Shown piece after piece: positions 47,152 to 59,637 of a stretch of DNA of 64,000 nucleotides (position 1 is the first letter of the stretch; the number at the start of each line of letters is the position of its first letter). Below the pieces are notes generated by a model, which had not been told where the DNA came from, made no database searches, and saw nothing but the letters and a program-made list of their open reading frames with translations. Both the position numbers and the translations under genes were made by a program. The stretch lies in the NCBI GenBank assembly GCA_019096065.1, contig JAGUCH010000001.1:15996001-16060000 (forward strand), read 5' to 3'. Origin of the DNA: Paracyclopina nana. Lineage: Eukaryota; Arthropoda; Copepoda; Cyclopoida; Cyclopettidae.

Positions 47152-50100
47152 CTAATTTGGAGGCACCCAGTTTTCTTCAGCCCAGTCGGGCAGTCTCGTT
47201 TGGAACTCCCAATCCGGACCCTGTGAGCACAAAAAAGGTCCAGACATTCAATCCGGATTCTACGATTACTTCATAATTCGACAGTACCTTGTAACGCCAG
47301 GCATGCAAGTACATGACCAAATCTTTGGCCTTTGGGTCCCGGTAGCGCACCTTGCACTCGTAGCAATTGGGATCCCAGGTCATCTTTTCAGACATGTATC
47401 GGTACTCCTTGTGCTTGGCGAGCAATTCGTTGTCCTGTTCCGTGATCGGCTCCGTGGATTCGGTCTCGAGAGGCTGGCGCAGTATCACAGGATCCCTAGA
47501 AATTGTGACGTATTGCCTAAAAGTTTCGGCACTGTTGTGAATCGTTGTCATTATATAATATGTAGGTATAGGAAAACTATCAAGGCCAAGAAGTATAATG
47601 ATAGAGGTGCAAAATATGCTATTACCTTCCCGGCTTGGTGATCGGCGGTGGCCTCGTAATGGTGCAATTTCTAGGCACATTAGGGTTATTTTCCAATGAG
47701 GCCATCAGGTTGCGGTGATCCACCTCGTAATTGCCAGTGGGCCGAATCAAATCAGAAATGGCGGAAACACTTGAGGCCGAGCTCCCATTCATGCCTAAAA
47801 TTATTGGCCGAATTACACAACTCATTTCGGCGTAAATTGTATGCTACCTGACACGTCCACTGTGCTTCCGGATCCGGACACCTCCGAGGTTGGAGAGGGC
47901 GTTTTGCTGCTCAGATTGTCTGCAATGTCGTCCTTGCCGTCCTTGGAGTCCGTCTTGTTGAACATGGACAACTCCAAGTCGCCGTCCATGCCTAACCAGT
48001 TCTCCGCGTTATGGATCGCAATCAAATCCTGGATCAACTGTGAGTCAGTTTTGCCCACGATCCCACCTTTGCCCTTCGTAGGTCCGAACACCGTGTGGTT
48101 GTAAAGCGGATCGTTGATCACAGGAAATCCTGCAAAATTGAAGGTGGAAAATGCAATTGTGCAAGAAAGCACGCATTGTTATTAATATAGTTCAGAAGTC
48201 TGCAGTGAAAAGCTGGAAAATGCTTGATATTGCTTAATTCCGAGGTCGACGCAGTGCGCAACTTGGCAGAATAATGAGTTGAACTAAGTACTTACCCAGA
48301 TATTGCAAATGGACCCTAATTTGGTGCATTCTGCCGGTGAAAGGCCTGCAGAGGACGACGCTCGTTTTCCCGTTGAAATTAAGCCTTTCGAACTCGGTGC
48401 GACATTCTTTGCCACTGGGAGACACTTTGCACACGCCAATCTTATAGCTGACCACTTCCACGGGTTGAGTACACTCTGTCACGCCCCTGAAACAAGACGC
48501 AACTTTGCTTAGAAAGCCCACTGAATGCGTGTGCATAAATTGTGCACGGGGCAGCGCTTTCCAAATGGATCGAGTCCAAAATCCCACATGAATTGGGGCT
48601 AAATAATCGATTCCTCCCTTGAATTACACGGTTCCAATGTTTAAAAGCCGTTCATAAATATTTGATACTGCTATGAAAAGAAGTCCTTGCCCAATTGTGA
48701 AGTAGCATATGAGACTTTGGCTTACTCAGGGAATTCTCCTTCGACTCGACAGACATATTCTTTGAGGACTTGTCTATTCCGGATTTGTTGCTCCATGTCT
48801 CTGGCCTTTTTGGGGTTTCTGCCAAACATCAAAAGGCCCGAAGTTAACCTGTCCAATCTGTGGATGGTGCGCAGGTTCTTCAGATTGTATTCCTTGGCCA
48901 GAATGAAAACGACTGTGTTGTGACGATAGCGACCACATGGATGAACCTATACATAATACCATAAATGTAATTATGAAGAAAAAGCCAAAACTACTACTTC
49001 TAGTATATGGAGAGAAGGAGTACGGCTTTACAGTATATAGTACTTTGCACAGTCATCTGTCATTTTTCAAGCTCTATTCTTCTGGTGATGAAAAAAGAAC
49101 TCTCGTAGCATTTTTTTCAGGGCTCAAATAATCATTCATGTTTTCGCATGACATCCACAAGAAGACGAAGAAGAAGAATACGAAGAAATTTACGAGTCAA
49201 GTTTTGTACCATTCTTTTTATATGGTGCAAATAAAGCAAAAAGACTCAATAAAAAGGACATCTTTGTGGCAGATGTCCTTTAGCCAATATATATATTGAT
49301 TTAGATCACTGCACTGCTCCTATTTTTTTCATTGGAGAAAAAACAAAGGATTTTTTATGCCAAAACCCAGGCTTACAAATGAAGGATTTTTCGTCTGAAT
49401 GGGGAATGGAGTCCAACGAGGCATGTTGAAATCGGTTCAAAAAGTCGTTTTTCACACAGAGACTCCTCCCCTGCACTTTTTGACCCGTGAACTCAGACAG
49501 AAAATTCCACATATATGGTCAATTTACTATACGTTAGTCGGACAGTAGAACCAAAATGTTAATTTGCTACATGCTGAAAGTGAATTCAACTTACTGGAAG
49601 GGAACATGGTTTGTCCAGGACGACCAGATCTTCAGATAGATGAATTACCTCAATGGGCTTGGACAGAACAGGAGTCTCATGCCTGCAATTACCAAGCAAT
49701 GGTCTGTCAACTTATTCATAATTACATTGATATCAGAGCACAGAGCTCTGACATTAATGATGTTAGATTGAAAGGCTTTCTTCTTGTCTGTTGTGAGTTT
49801 GCATAGCCTTGTATACGGTTATTTCTTTCCCAATTTTCCTCATTGAAGCGTCCCCAAAGTAACAGTGGAAAGTGGGGTCAGTTTCACAAAACGGCCACCA
49901 GGTGTCGCTAGTGCGCCATTTACATAAAAAAATCTATTTCTGCTTAAGTATATAATACAAAGAGACTCAAAACCAAGTGAGCAGTCCGTTTTGGAGGCTT
50001 TTGTATCAGCGAGTAGATGATCTGATGGTTTTTCTATAAATGGATTAGTTGCAGTCGCAAGATTTTTCTTTGCTCAAATTCTATTTGATTCCGTCCAATT

Positions 50101-51342
50101 TCTTTGAAAGTCTCGTCGACGCGACGGCGAGAGAAAAAGTTTTGGGAAGGAAAATAAAGTCATCACTTGTGATCATCGAGGTGACTTTCCACTCATTTCA
50201 AAGTGTGCAGCAACCACCCCAGTTGTTTCTCTTTTTCAAGAATTGCGCCAGTCGTTCTCAAGGCCTTACCTGTGCACAATATTGGCTAAGAGGTCATTAT
50301 GCTTGAGCCTATAATCCACATCCACCTGTTCGTAGTTGACAGTCAAGGTTCCATCAAGGATGCATCTCTCCTATAAAGAATAAAGTAGCATATTGAGAAA
50401 ATGTAATTCTAGTATCCAACATAGGAGCCTCCTTTCAAATCTCAGAGGCCATTTTGCCCCATAGTGACAGGCTGACAAACTCAATCACTGAGAGTTGGAA
50501 GAAAAGTTGAGACCAGTGGAAAACTTACATATTCTTCTACAGGATGAGCACGAAATTCACGTCCGAAAACCTCAAGGATCTTTTCACCTACCCACCTCCC
50601 CTTCGTGAAGGTTGTGAAGGTAAAGTAATAGGGGTAGACTTTACGAAGGCCTGCAAGGGAAAAAAAATATTTTGTTTAGTAACTGGTTCTGTCGGTACCA
50701 GATGCAGCCATGCAAGCCACAAAAAGCCATGGTTTTGGCTTTTTCCAAGAGGAAATGGCCTTTAAGCCGCAACAAATGTCAGGTAACTCACCATTTTCCA
50801 CATAGTACTCGGTTTCATTGTATCTGTCATCTGTGAATCCTGGACGTTTGGCCTTAAGAGCCTTTGTTTCAATCTTGGCCTGGAAGAGAAAAAGAAAAAG
50901 CTTGCTCAAACATGGATCTCTCGGTCCTAAGCAAACAAACTTTTGAAACTCCTCCTTCTCATCATCATCCCTGTGTGTGTTTCACACTTGCCAAAAGTTA
51001 AATATGCCTGATTTGCGTTTCTTAGACCCATGGTTTACTATACTTATTTACTTTACGTGTCGTCACTAAAATGTGCTTTCTTCACACACTTTTCAAAAGA
51101 GTCCTTTTTCCGTTGATCTCTACAATGATGTACAGTAAATAATATACTTAAAGTGATGAAAGGGTATGAAAGGAGAAAATGAGAAATCTCTACTAATTTG
51201 TCTCAATGTTTTGTCAATGTGAAATCAGTCTTACCTTTTTCACATCAGCAAGCGCAATTTCTTCGATAATTTTCCTCTTCTCCGTAATTTTAGCAGTGGA
51301 TAGAGGAAAGCCATTTATGGTGGCTGCCAACAAAGAACCGTC
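47152..51342 (-). CDS. RPUSD2: RNA pseudouridine synthase, RPUSD2 type (5' end incomplete)
   Basis: Eleven exons on the minus strand join in phase: 51342-51235, 50879-50792, 50650-50529, 50370-50270, 49682-49595, 48946-48726, 48486-48296, 48129-47848, 47794-47626, 47516-47288, 47220-47152. They give 555 residues; the first begins with DGSLLAATINGF after an acceptor, so at least one N-terminal exon is missing. The enzyme isomerises uridine to pseudouridine in RNA (RluA family, related to yeast Pus8/Rib2). Family marks are GLRKVYPYYFTF, the S4-like segment near ERCILDGTLTVN, VVLDKPCSLPVHPCGRYRHN and the catalytic motif HRLDRLTSG (Asp201 in this numbering). Also present are RPFTGRMHQIRVHLQYLG, INDPLYN and the RPUSD2 tail CYECKVRYRDPKAKDLVMYL ending at GPDWEF. 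Similarity to animal RPUSD2 runs from exon 2 to the end. Convergent with RIM. Confidence 0.93.
49253..49281. other. Perfect 11-bp stem-loop in an RPUSD2 intron
   Basis: AAAGGACATCT and AGATGTCCTTT pair perfectly around the loop TTGTGGC. No known RNA family is implied. Confidence 0.5.
49892..49910 (+). promoter_or_regulatory. CTCF-like site in an RPUSD2 intron
   Basis: CGGCCACCAGGTGTCGCTA differs from TGGCCACCAGGGGGCGCTA at three positions. A similar GGTGTCGCT core recurs on the minus strand at about 56362-56377. Confidence 0.5.
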
Positions 51343-52148
51343 CTGTAACAGCAACAATAATTGTATGCATCAAATAAGAATCCTCTAATAAAATACAGTA
51401 CATAATAATATAGTAGTAGGTGTGTAGAGTAACACATCTGTGGCAATGAAGTAATATGAAAAGATCAGAAGCTGGCATGTACCACTAGATAGCAGAAGTA
51501 AAGCAGGAAAAATTCCACAATGGATAATAAGGATATGAAATGATAGCATAAAAACGTGCATGCATCCTGAAAATAATTACTACAGCAGGATCCATTTTGG
51601 AGGCTGCATGCGTCTTCTTTAGTAATGGAACAGAAGCGCATCAAAGTGTCACATTCCTAACTTAATAGAGCATCTTCAGCCTTATGCTACTTCTACTATG
51701 GTGGCTTCTTTTGGGCTGCTGCAACAACCAAGTTTCGTTGCGCACACAGGGGATTACACATGCCCCAATAGTTTTTGCCATATCCAGCCCGATCAATAGG
51801 ATGATGTGCACAGCAAAAGCTGCCATTATTTTCAGGCTTTGTCATCACCATCACATAGCTAGCTTCTTCCCCAATTAGTGTGCTATTCACAAAATTCCCT
51901 CTAGCTTCTTCATTTCCCTGCATAATTCTCCATGTATATGCCATACGCATAGATGCGAATGACAGAATTCAAATTGGAAAATATTCCTCCTCAGAAAACA
52001 GAAATGGATTGGGTAATTGGTACTATAAATGTAGCACAGCTTTCTTGGGTGTAGTGAATACAGAGAATAAAAGTTCTCCTTTTTTTAGTGGTGGCTGGGG
52101 GAATAAAATCATAAAATCTCACGCTGCCAAACTCTTCAGCTAGCTAAC

Positions 52149-52301
52149 ATGGAAAACTTTGACAATTTTGATATTATCTCGTTGAAAAAAGAGCACCCAT
52201 TAAATTCTGCTTCCACCAAAGAAGAAACAACAACAGCAGCCAAAAATGCAGCACGAGCATGTATCACAGAGGACAAAAAAGTTTTGCGCTTAAAAACTTT
52301 G
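52149..52301 (+). CDS. Candidate first coding exon of an unidentified gene
   Basis: ATG at 52149 opens 51 codons starting MENFDNFDIISLKKEHPLNS and containing ITEDKKVLRLKTLI. They end exactly at a strong donor GTGAGTTTTT (phase 0). The composition is protein-like, but I found no matching downstream exon and no domain. It would lie antisense to RPUSD2 upstream sequence. Confidence 0.22.
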
Positions 52302-54399
52302 ATAGTGAGTTTTTATCCAAGTTGGGGCCCGTTGTTATTGAAACGATGAAAATTACCGCCTTTTCTGCGAAAACGATGATACTTTGAGTTCTTGTCACCC
52401 GAGGACTAACTTTTGGGCTGGCTTTTCTCCTCCTCGGGGAAAAAGGCACACATGCAGAACCTATTCTTAACAGGAGCAGCAGCTCAAATTGATTCCATAA
52501 ATATGGCCAGATGTGGCCCTCGTTGACGACAACCCCTGCATAAAGAGTGCACCTTAAAAAGGTCCTATAACAGGCGGGAGAGGTTGCGTGACAACGTCAA
52601 CAATGATAGTTGCGCGGCAAAACAATCAGAAGGGTGTAAACAAAAAACTGTGAGCCTTTTTTAGCATAGCACACTGCTCACACTTTATGGCTTTCTTTTG
52701 GCTCTCTTTTATTGCGGCAGCAAACCATCCAAAGTCTGAGCTTGGAGGCCAAAATTTGCAATGAAGAGTGGAATTTTGCTGGAGCTGCTTTGGCGGAATA
52801 TTTTAGCCAAAAAAGGGGATCGAGGTGGAGTGTAAGCTCTGCCGAGCAAGAATAAGAAGAAGAAGCCAGAGGAGAAGAAAGATGCTACAAGCAAGAAAAG
52901 GAGACCCTTTCTTGAATACCAAATGATTCTCAGACAATTCCTTCATCTCACTTGTGGTTGAATGTGACCTCCCTCTAAAGAAGTCTAGTAGCCACTTTGT
53001 GATGTGGTAAAAAGCTCTAATTTTCTCCACTGAAGAACTTCTCCTCCTTCCACTCAAGATCTCAGGAGCCAGCATGAGGTGTGGGATAAAAAGTACTGCA
53101 TCATATAGGAACCAACGAGATAGCTGTACAATAAGCTGTAGCAAAAAAGCTAAAACAGCTTTGATGACATTTGCAAAAAAAAAATGCCTTCTCCCGCGAA
53201 GAAAATATCTTTTGACAGAAGCGCACTAATTATTGGGTGATTTTTGCTGGAAAGTGATGTTCTATATAGAGGTAGATGACGTTATTCCACCAGCCTTGAT
53301 TGCAGCTCTTGTCCACCTCAAAGTTTTTTGCCTCACGTGACCTGCATAACTACTGTCCCTAGTGTTTTGACTGACCACTTTTAGAAGGCCGACCGAGCCT
53401 AAATTCCTCCTTTCCTGATATAGCGAGTTTTTCACCGCGTCGGCCTCTTCTCAAAGTTGCCAAAATGCCAAATTCGCAATTTGACCGAGAATTTCCATTT
53501 TACTCTCTCTATGAGAGATAGTTATACAACTTCTACGGTGGGAGATGACACATCATCGAGAAGGCAAAGCTTTCAAGTGTCAATATTCCTACTTTATCGT
53601 CTCTTCTGCCCCCATGAGCACTAAAAGTAGCTGGGGAAAAAGATCAATATGCGCTGGCCTCGCGTCAAATATGAGCACATAATTTTTCCCTTTAAAGCAA
53701 ATACTGAGCTGATATCTTACCGCGAGCTCACGCGCGTTGTTTCTTTTTTCATCAGACCTTATTATTTATGTACCACGAATACAGCTGAGCTGTACTACTA
53801 TGTACATGTATTGGGGGATATGGAGGCGAAAACCACAGTCGTCGAACTTCATTATTAATGGGCAAGCTCCGCTGTTAAATACGCCAAGCTATGTAATTTA
53901 GCCTTCAAGTTGTGCTGCAATGCATGGTCGAATTTTTTGTGCTTGCTTTTCATTATGGCGTGGTGAGAAATTGCTTGCTTTTCTCACTAATTTTACTTTT
54001 CTCCTTCATATACGAATGTTGTAACGAAAGGCTCACCAAAAATAAGCTAGCCATGGTGTGCCCGAGATTGCCGCAGTATGCTGCATTTTGTATTGTGCTT
54101 AATTTATTTAGTAGCTTGTACACGGTCAGATACATCGCAATGCTACACCAGAGCAAATTGCTGTCTTGAAAGATTGATTTCATTACGTTTCGACCATTGT
54201 ATACAAGTATATATGCATAATGTAGTAGTAGTATTGCATCTGCGGCGCATGAAAAAAGAGAAAAGCGCATCGTCATCTAGCTCCTGCATGCAATTACAAA
54301 ATGATTAATTATATGTGCATTACTGGGGATATGTATTTTTCAAGTTGCAGTTACTATACATAAAATGGTTTCGTTCATTTGACACAAATGCATTTAGCT

Positions 54400-54417
54400 C
54401 GCGCGCGCGCGCGCGCG
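54400..54417. repeat. (CG)9 dinucleotide tract
   Basis: Eighteen bases of pure alternating CG sit in AT-rich DNA. Confidence 0.95.
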
Positions 54418-56179
54418 TTGTTCTCTTGACAGCGGAAATTAGGTTTCTCATATTCATATGGAGCCATATGCGCGACCTCTTCTCATCTGATATTGCTTAG
54501 CTGATAAGCTGAGGCCCGAATGTGCATTGCAGCGATTTCCCGAATGAAAAACCGCAGCAAAATTATTAATCATAAAATGGAGCATATTATGTATTGTTGC
54601 ATACTAAGACGCGTGGGAACTTTGCGGCTTGCAATGTCACGAAACCTCTAATAGGTTTGTGGTTGAATGGTTCTTTCAGCAGCAAAAAGCAGACGAAAAA
54701 GTTGAGACTGCTACAAAGCCCTAATTGTTCTCGGATGGCGATTTTTTGGCCTTTTTTGCGTCTAGACTATACGCATGGAAAGTATAACTTCTACTCAAGT
54801 CCCAAAAATGGTAGTAGCAGTGGTACACAGTAGTGATGCTTATCTCGTTCCTCTCCTTCTGCAGACCCCATAAAACTTTCTCGAACATAAGACAAACCAT
54901 TAGCCAAAGGAAACAACTTTTGTGGCACAAACTGAATGGGATTTATATTTCCGGGCGTAAATCAGCACAGTTTCTTGGCGGATACACAACAGGAGTTACT
55001 ACATAACAGTGAACGCGCGTTTAACTTTTCGCGGTTTGCAATCAACTTTCTTTTTGCGTTCTTGCCACAAAAAAGCCGCGATGATCTCGAGATAATCTAG
55101 GCCTTTATAGGTTCTGCACTCACAGGGCACAGTTTGTCGCTATGTGTAGTATTTATATATTTTTTGTGATATTACACAAGGTTTTCCCTTCTTGATTAGC
55201 AATTGGGCCAATATACACACATGAAAATACTATATAGTGATAGTACTATGTGCACATAGTGGCAGTGCAGCTCAGTCTGTTTTTGTTCAATTAAGCCTGG
55301 TACTACTGTGCTATGTGTACACTGGTCTGAATAGCCTCTATATGCTCATTGTTCCATCAGCAGCTTTAGCAGTGAGATGAGACACTGATCATAGCTTTCT
55401 TGGAAAAAAAGAAAGAGCTTTTGTTTGCAGGCCAAGAGGAGTCAATAGGATAGATCTTCAAGAGCAGCCCCTCCCCTTGCTATTAAGACCACATGCAAGC
55501 AGAAATGGTACAAAAACTGCCATTTTTCGATATTCAGCAGGCCCAACCAAAAGTTCGCCAAAGTTGGCTTCTTCTTCTACCACCCTCAATAAATATCCAA
55601 ATTCGATCAACCATGCATACGACCATGTCAAACTACCTGCTAGTACTACATTGGGATTGATTTCAAAGGCTACACGACGCTGCCATGGCCATCATTTCGA
55701 TATGTAGAGATTTGTACGTACGTAGGCTTTCACTTTTCCAGCTATGCTACTTTCAGATGCTCCAGAGGTCGAGATTGCTGCTACCCATGCAGAAGAACAT
55801 CAATTTGATCGATCAACTCGGGTGCACTCACATCAACTGTGCTTCCCTATCTCCTCTGATATTCATTATTTTGGATTAGGGAAAACATTGCTGCCATGCA
55901 TGCAGACCTTTTGAATGTATTCACAAGACAAGAGTCGGTCTTTTTATGCTTAATGCTAGCAGATCGTTAAACACAGACCATCATCAGCTGCAGCAAAGCT
56001 GGATAACATAGCGCCGTGGTAATTGTGCGTCTGGGAATTGGAGCCTAGCAACTTTCACATTGATAACAAGGGTCGTTATCGCTCCTGTAATGACTTCTCG
56101 GGATCTACCAAAAGTATAATGCCATGCTGCATACACCAACCACCCCAGCAGCACTCAGTTTCAAAAGATTGAGACTCAC

Positions 56180-56257
56180 AAGTGTAAGCCAGGGCTTAGT
56201 GCAGCTATAGGCCTCCTTCTTGAGCTCCTTATCGTTGCCTACAATCTGTAATGGCAT
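56180..56257 (-). CDS. Candidate start exon, possibly the 5' exon of RPUSD2
   Basis: The minus strand opens with ATG at 56257 and encodes 26 codons (MPLQIVGNDKELKKEAYSC then TKPWLTL), ending at the donor GTGAGTCTC in phase 0. That phase matches the acceptor of the first secured RPUSD2 exon at 51342. The charged N-terminal sequence would be acceptable, but the intron would be 4.8 kb and no sequence homology supports the link. A short unrelated exon or chance is possible. Confidence 0.28.
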
Positions 56258-56473
56258 GTTTGCAGAGCAGTAGTAACACTAAATACATTTGCTAGCTGCT
56301 GCAGTCGCAGATTGACAGTTTGTTTACTCTCCTCCACGTGGCTTTGTTTGTCAACAAACAGGAGCGACACCTAGCGATCTTCGGCCGTTGAAGTGCCACT
56401 TGGGTCTTGAGCATGTTTCCACAGTATCAGTAGGAGGAGTCCACTTCAAACTCAAGTGGGGGGAGGAAGTGTG

Positions 56474-56480
56474 TATAAAA
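56474..56480 (+). promoter_or_regulatory. Isolated canonical TATA box
   Basis: TATAAAA followed by GTGGCCGAGG, with a downstream ATG at 56511 that gives only MARESPITFSIPSLSS before a stop. It could be the promoter of a non-coding transcript or of a gene whose next exons lie outside or unrecognised. Position evidence only. Confidence 0.25.
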
Positions 56481-59400
56481 GTGGCCGAGGATTTGCTTCA
56501 AATCCAGGCATGGCCCGCGAGAGCCCAATAACCTTTTCTATCCCTAGCTTGTCCTCCTGATTCTATTTTCAGGGATTAATGTAGACTCTAGAGGCCGCCA
56601 GAGCCACACTATAGCTTGGGGAGATGATCAGTAGAAAGCCTATTATGAAAAATGGCTGGCAATTCCTTGGTGTAGGAAGGATATGGGTGACATTGCACCA
56701 AATTAAGCCATTTATTATGGCTGCCTTCTCATTCTACTGCCACCAGCTTGGATGAGGGCTATTTGCATAAATCTGGAAGGGAAACCCTACCTAACTTCAA
56801 GAGACCCCAAATTGATATGGATTGCAGCTTACCACGTGCTTGCCAAACTGTTTAGACATCCCCATTCATGCCTGGCTTTTTGCCTGCACATCCTGTAGCA
56901 GCAGGGAAAATAGCCTGTGTAGCACATAGTAACATGTGAAAAGAAGGCTCTGCAATTATTGCAAGATCCCACATATTCCGCTGAAGGATCGTTGGTTTGC
57001 TGGTTGCATGCTAGCTTCTCCGGAAACTGCAGAAGCAGAAAAACAGAAGGATATTTTCTCATCAAATCTTCTTGTTGGTGGGGTCACAATGGGGCCAGGA
57101 AAAGTAGGGCGCATAAACACTTGGCGGTGCACAAACACACCACCGCCAAATTGCAACTTTTTAAACTTGGAACGCCCCACGTGTATACGTTTCAAAAGCG
57201 GCGATGTTACATGGGGGCAATTCCCCGTGAAAGCCAGATGCTCAGAAGAAGATTCTGACTGATTTTTGCCAATCCTCGTTTCTTGGCATGGGCCCATTGT
57301 ATTTGATCAGTAGCCAGATGAGGAAATCATATCTCGAGCTTCCGTAATCCAATCATCCAATGATTTATTGAGCTCAATTCGTGCGAGGGATTTTCGAATT
57401 ATGCTTGAAAAAATTCAGAAAAGTGAATTGGGAGCTGGTGTTCATGAAATTGAGTGCAACCGCAAATAATGTTCTCAAACATGGAGTATTCAGTGGCAAC
57501 CTGCAGAAAAGTTGGCAAACTTTGCTCCTCTCAAAGTTGGGTGGCATTTTGATGATGCAAAAAGTTTTCAAACTCAGCCAGGAGTACAAGTACTATGTAT
57601 GGATATTGTAATGTTATCATTATTGATATCAAGATATGCGAGATGCTGCTGCTTCTTTTTGCGAGCTTTTTTGACCATATATTCATCATTAAGTGCGACC
57701 ATTAATAACTCTGATTTATTACGCACTTGACAAAGTGGTTGCAAAAATGGTGCATTTTTATCGCCCTCCCAATGTTTCAAGCTCTCTTCTTAAAGCCTTT
57801 CACAGTGTGCACAAACCCTTTCTCAGTTTGTGTTGTGGCATTGCAATTCAATTTCAACTCGACTTCTTTGAGCCAATTTATATCTGGCAACCCTGATAGC
57901 TTCATCCGAGAATGACAACAAAAATAACAACAACAAACCAATTTCCAATTTCCAGTTGAGTGCAGTCCAAGAAAAACCAGCTCTTGTGATATGCCATTTA
58001 GCTCACAAATCAATTACTGCCCTGTCAAGCCAAGCTGACATGTCTCCATGCAATTATGCCACTGCATCATGCATACCATATTCGAATTGAATAGTGAGCT
58101 GATGATGAGCTCACATGGATACAGCAGCTACTTCAGGCCATTGCTGCACAACACTCACTCAGCAGGGTGCCCCCAAAGAGCTAGAGAAAAGCTACATGCC
58201 CAAATGATGTCTGGATCGAATCTTATTGCTCATACGAGCGAGATGGAGATGCACAATGACTCAGAAAAGTGTGCATCTACGCATAAACACTGAGCAATGC
58301 CACGCTACAATATCTCAAAGGTGAATCCAAAAGGTGAAAGCCATCTTACATGATGATTGCAGTTTGCTTAGTGTAATCATGCAAGAGCTATGGCAATGGG
58401 CTCTCAAGAGTGGAGAGTGCTCTATGCATGGGATAGGCAATATGCATGTAATTATTGGGGGGAGATATCCTGGCTGCCAATTATAGGTGCAGTTTTTCGA
58501 AAGCACCAAATTCGAGGAACTCCCAAAGTGACAATATTTTTGGCCTCTCCTTACTCATATAGCTGGTATCATTAACTCTGATTACTTACGAGTCGCTAGG
58601 GAATGCTACAAATGGCAAAGTAATCAAGCAGCTCTCCACATTTTTCCACAAGATATACTTCTCGCATAATGATACACCATCAAAGGTCGTTCGCTGAGCA
58701 CCACAAGCTCAGCAGGATTTGATTAGAATCAGAAGCATCATTTTCCGTCCAGATCGAGGAAGATGTACTACTACATCACGTTGTAAACATGCATATGGTT
58801 AACTTTTTGTGCTCACACATCAAAAACTTTTTTACGAGCTCGTGTAATTTCACGCACTTTGTCCTAGATGCTAGCTGCTGCTGCTCAACAACAAAGTAAT
58901 GCAATTTGTGGTGTAACACACAACACTCTACATGTTGTGCATGGCACCACCCAAAAACAATGTCATGGCTTTTCTCTGCGTACATTCCATACTATAGTAT
59001 AGCGTGGATAATGATGCAAAACCAGTTAGCAACGATACTACATCTTGAGTGTATTGAGCCCCTAAGAAGTAGCGAGGTAGGTTGTATTTGTGGAGCATGC
59101 TTTCAGCATAAATTATTGGCAATGCAATCGTATGAATGTGCGAGAGCATCTTTCTTTTCACGGTTTAATCCAATTTTCCCAGTGTGATCTGCCGCATCTC
59201 ATCAAAGCTTTTGCAGAAACCAACTGCATTCACTGCTGTAGCTGTCCCTTCGGACATTGCAATAATAGCAGCAGCAGCACACAGAAGAAAGAGCATACTA
59301 CATATACTTTAGTTTCGTCACAGTTTCCACAGTGGCTTTTCAGAATTAAATCTGGAGCTTTTTGCTGCAGCTAGTACGACTGCCATACAAAGTCCAATTT

Positions 59401-59618
59401 AGAGCCCACTTTTTTCTGCCAGCTTTGCTGTGTATATATGCTCGTACTAGTACAAGCTGCCCTTGAATTTAGAATATCTGCTGTAGGAAGAGATAGGTAG
59501 CTAGGCAGTCGGCACAAGAGACATTTCCGGCAGGAAATGACTTTGAGAGCCAGAAAAAAGTACTACCCAGAATCACCTTGGAAAAAAGGTTGCGAAATTG
59601 AGATAAACTCCGCTTTCC

Positions 59619-59637
59619 GCCACCAGATGGCAGTGCC
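59619..59637 (+). promoter_or_regulatory. CTCF-like site
   Basis: GCCACCAGATGGCAGTGCC closely fits the CTCF core (GCCACCAG, then GGC). Confidence 0.55.

Larger units (their letters stand above)
51343..56179. other. Region upstream of RPUSD2 exon 51342; large intron or intergenic
   Basis: No confident gene. If the candidate minus exon at 56180-56257 belongs to RPUSD2, this is its first intron (4.8 kb). A plus-strand first-exon candidate lies at 52149-52301. A short frame at 52689 (MAFFWLSFIAAANHPKSEL) stops after 25 codons. A (CG)9 tract lies at 54400-54417. The remainder is AT-rich sequence with short chance ORFs. Confidence 0.4.

Noticed and set aside
56936-57297. Overlapping open frames on three frames (up to 113 codons)
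   Set aside because: All have similar length and no recognised motifs; a local lack of stops rather than a gene. A short CACCGCCAA inverted repeat is present but unremarkable.
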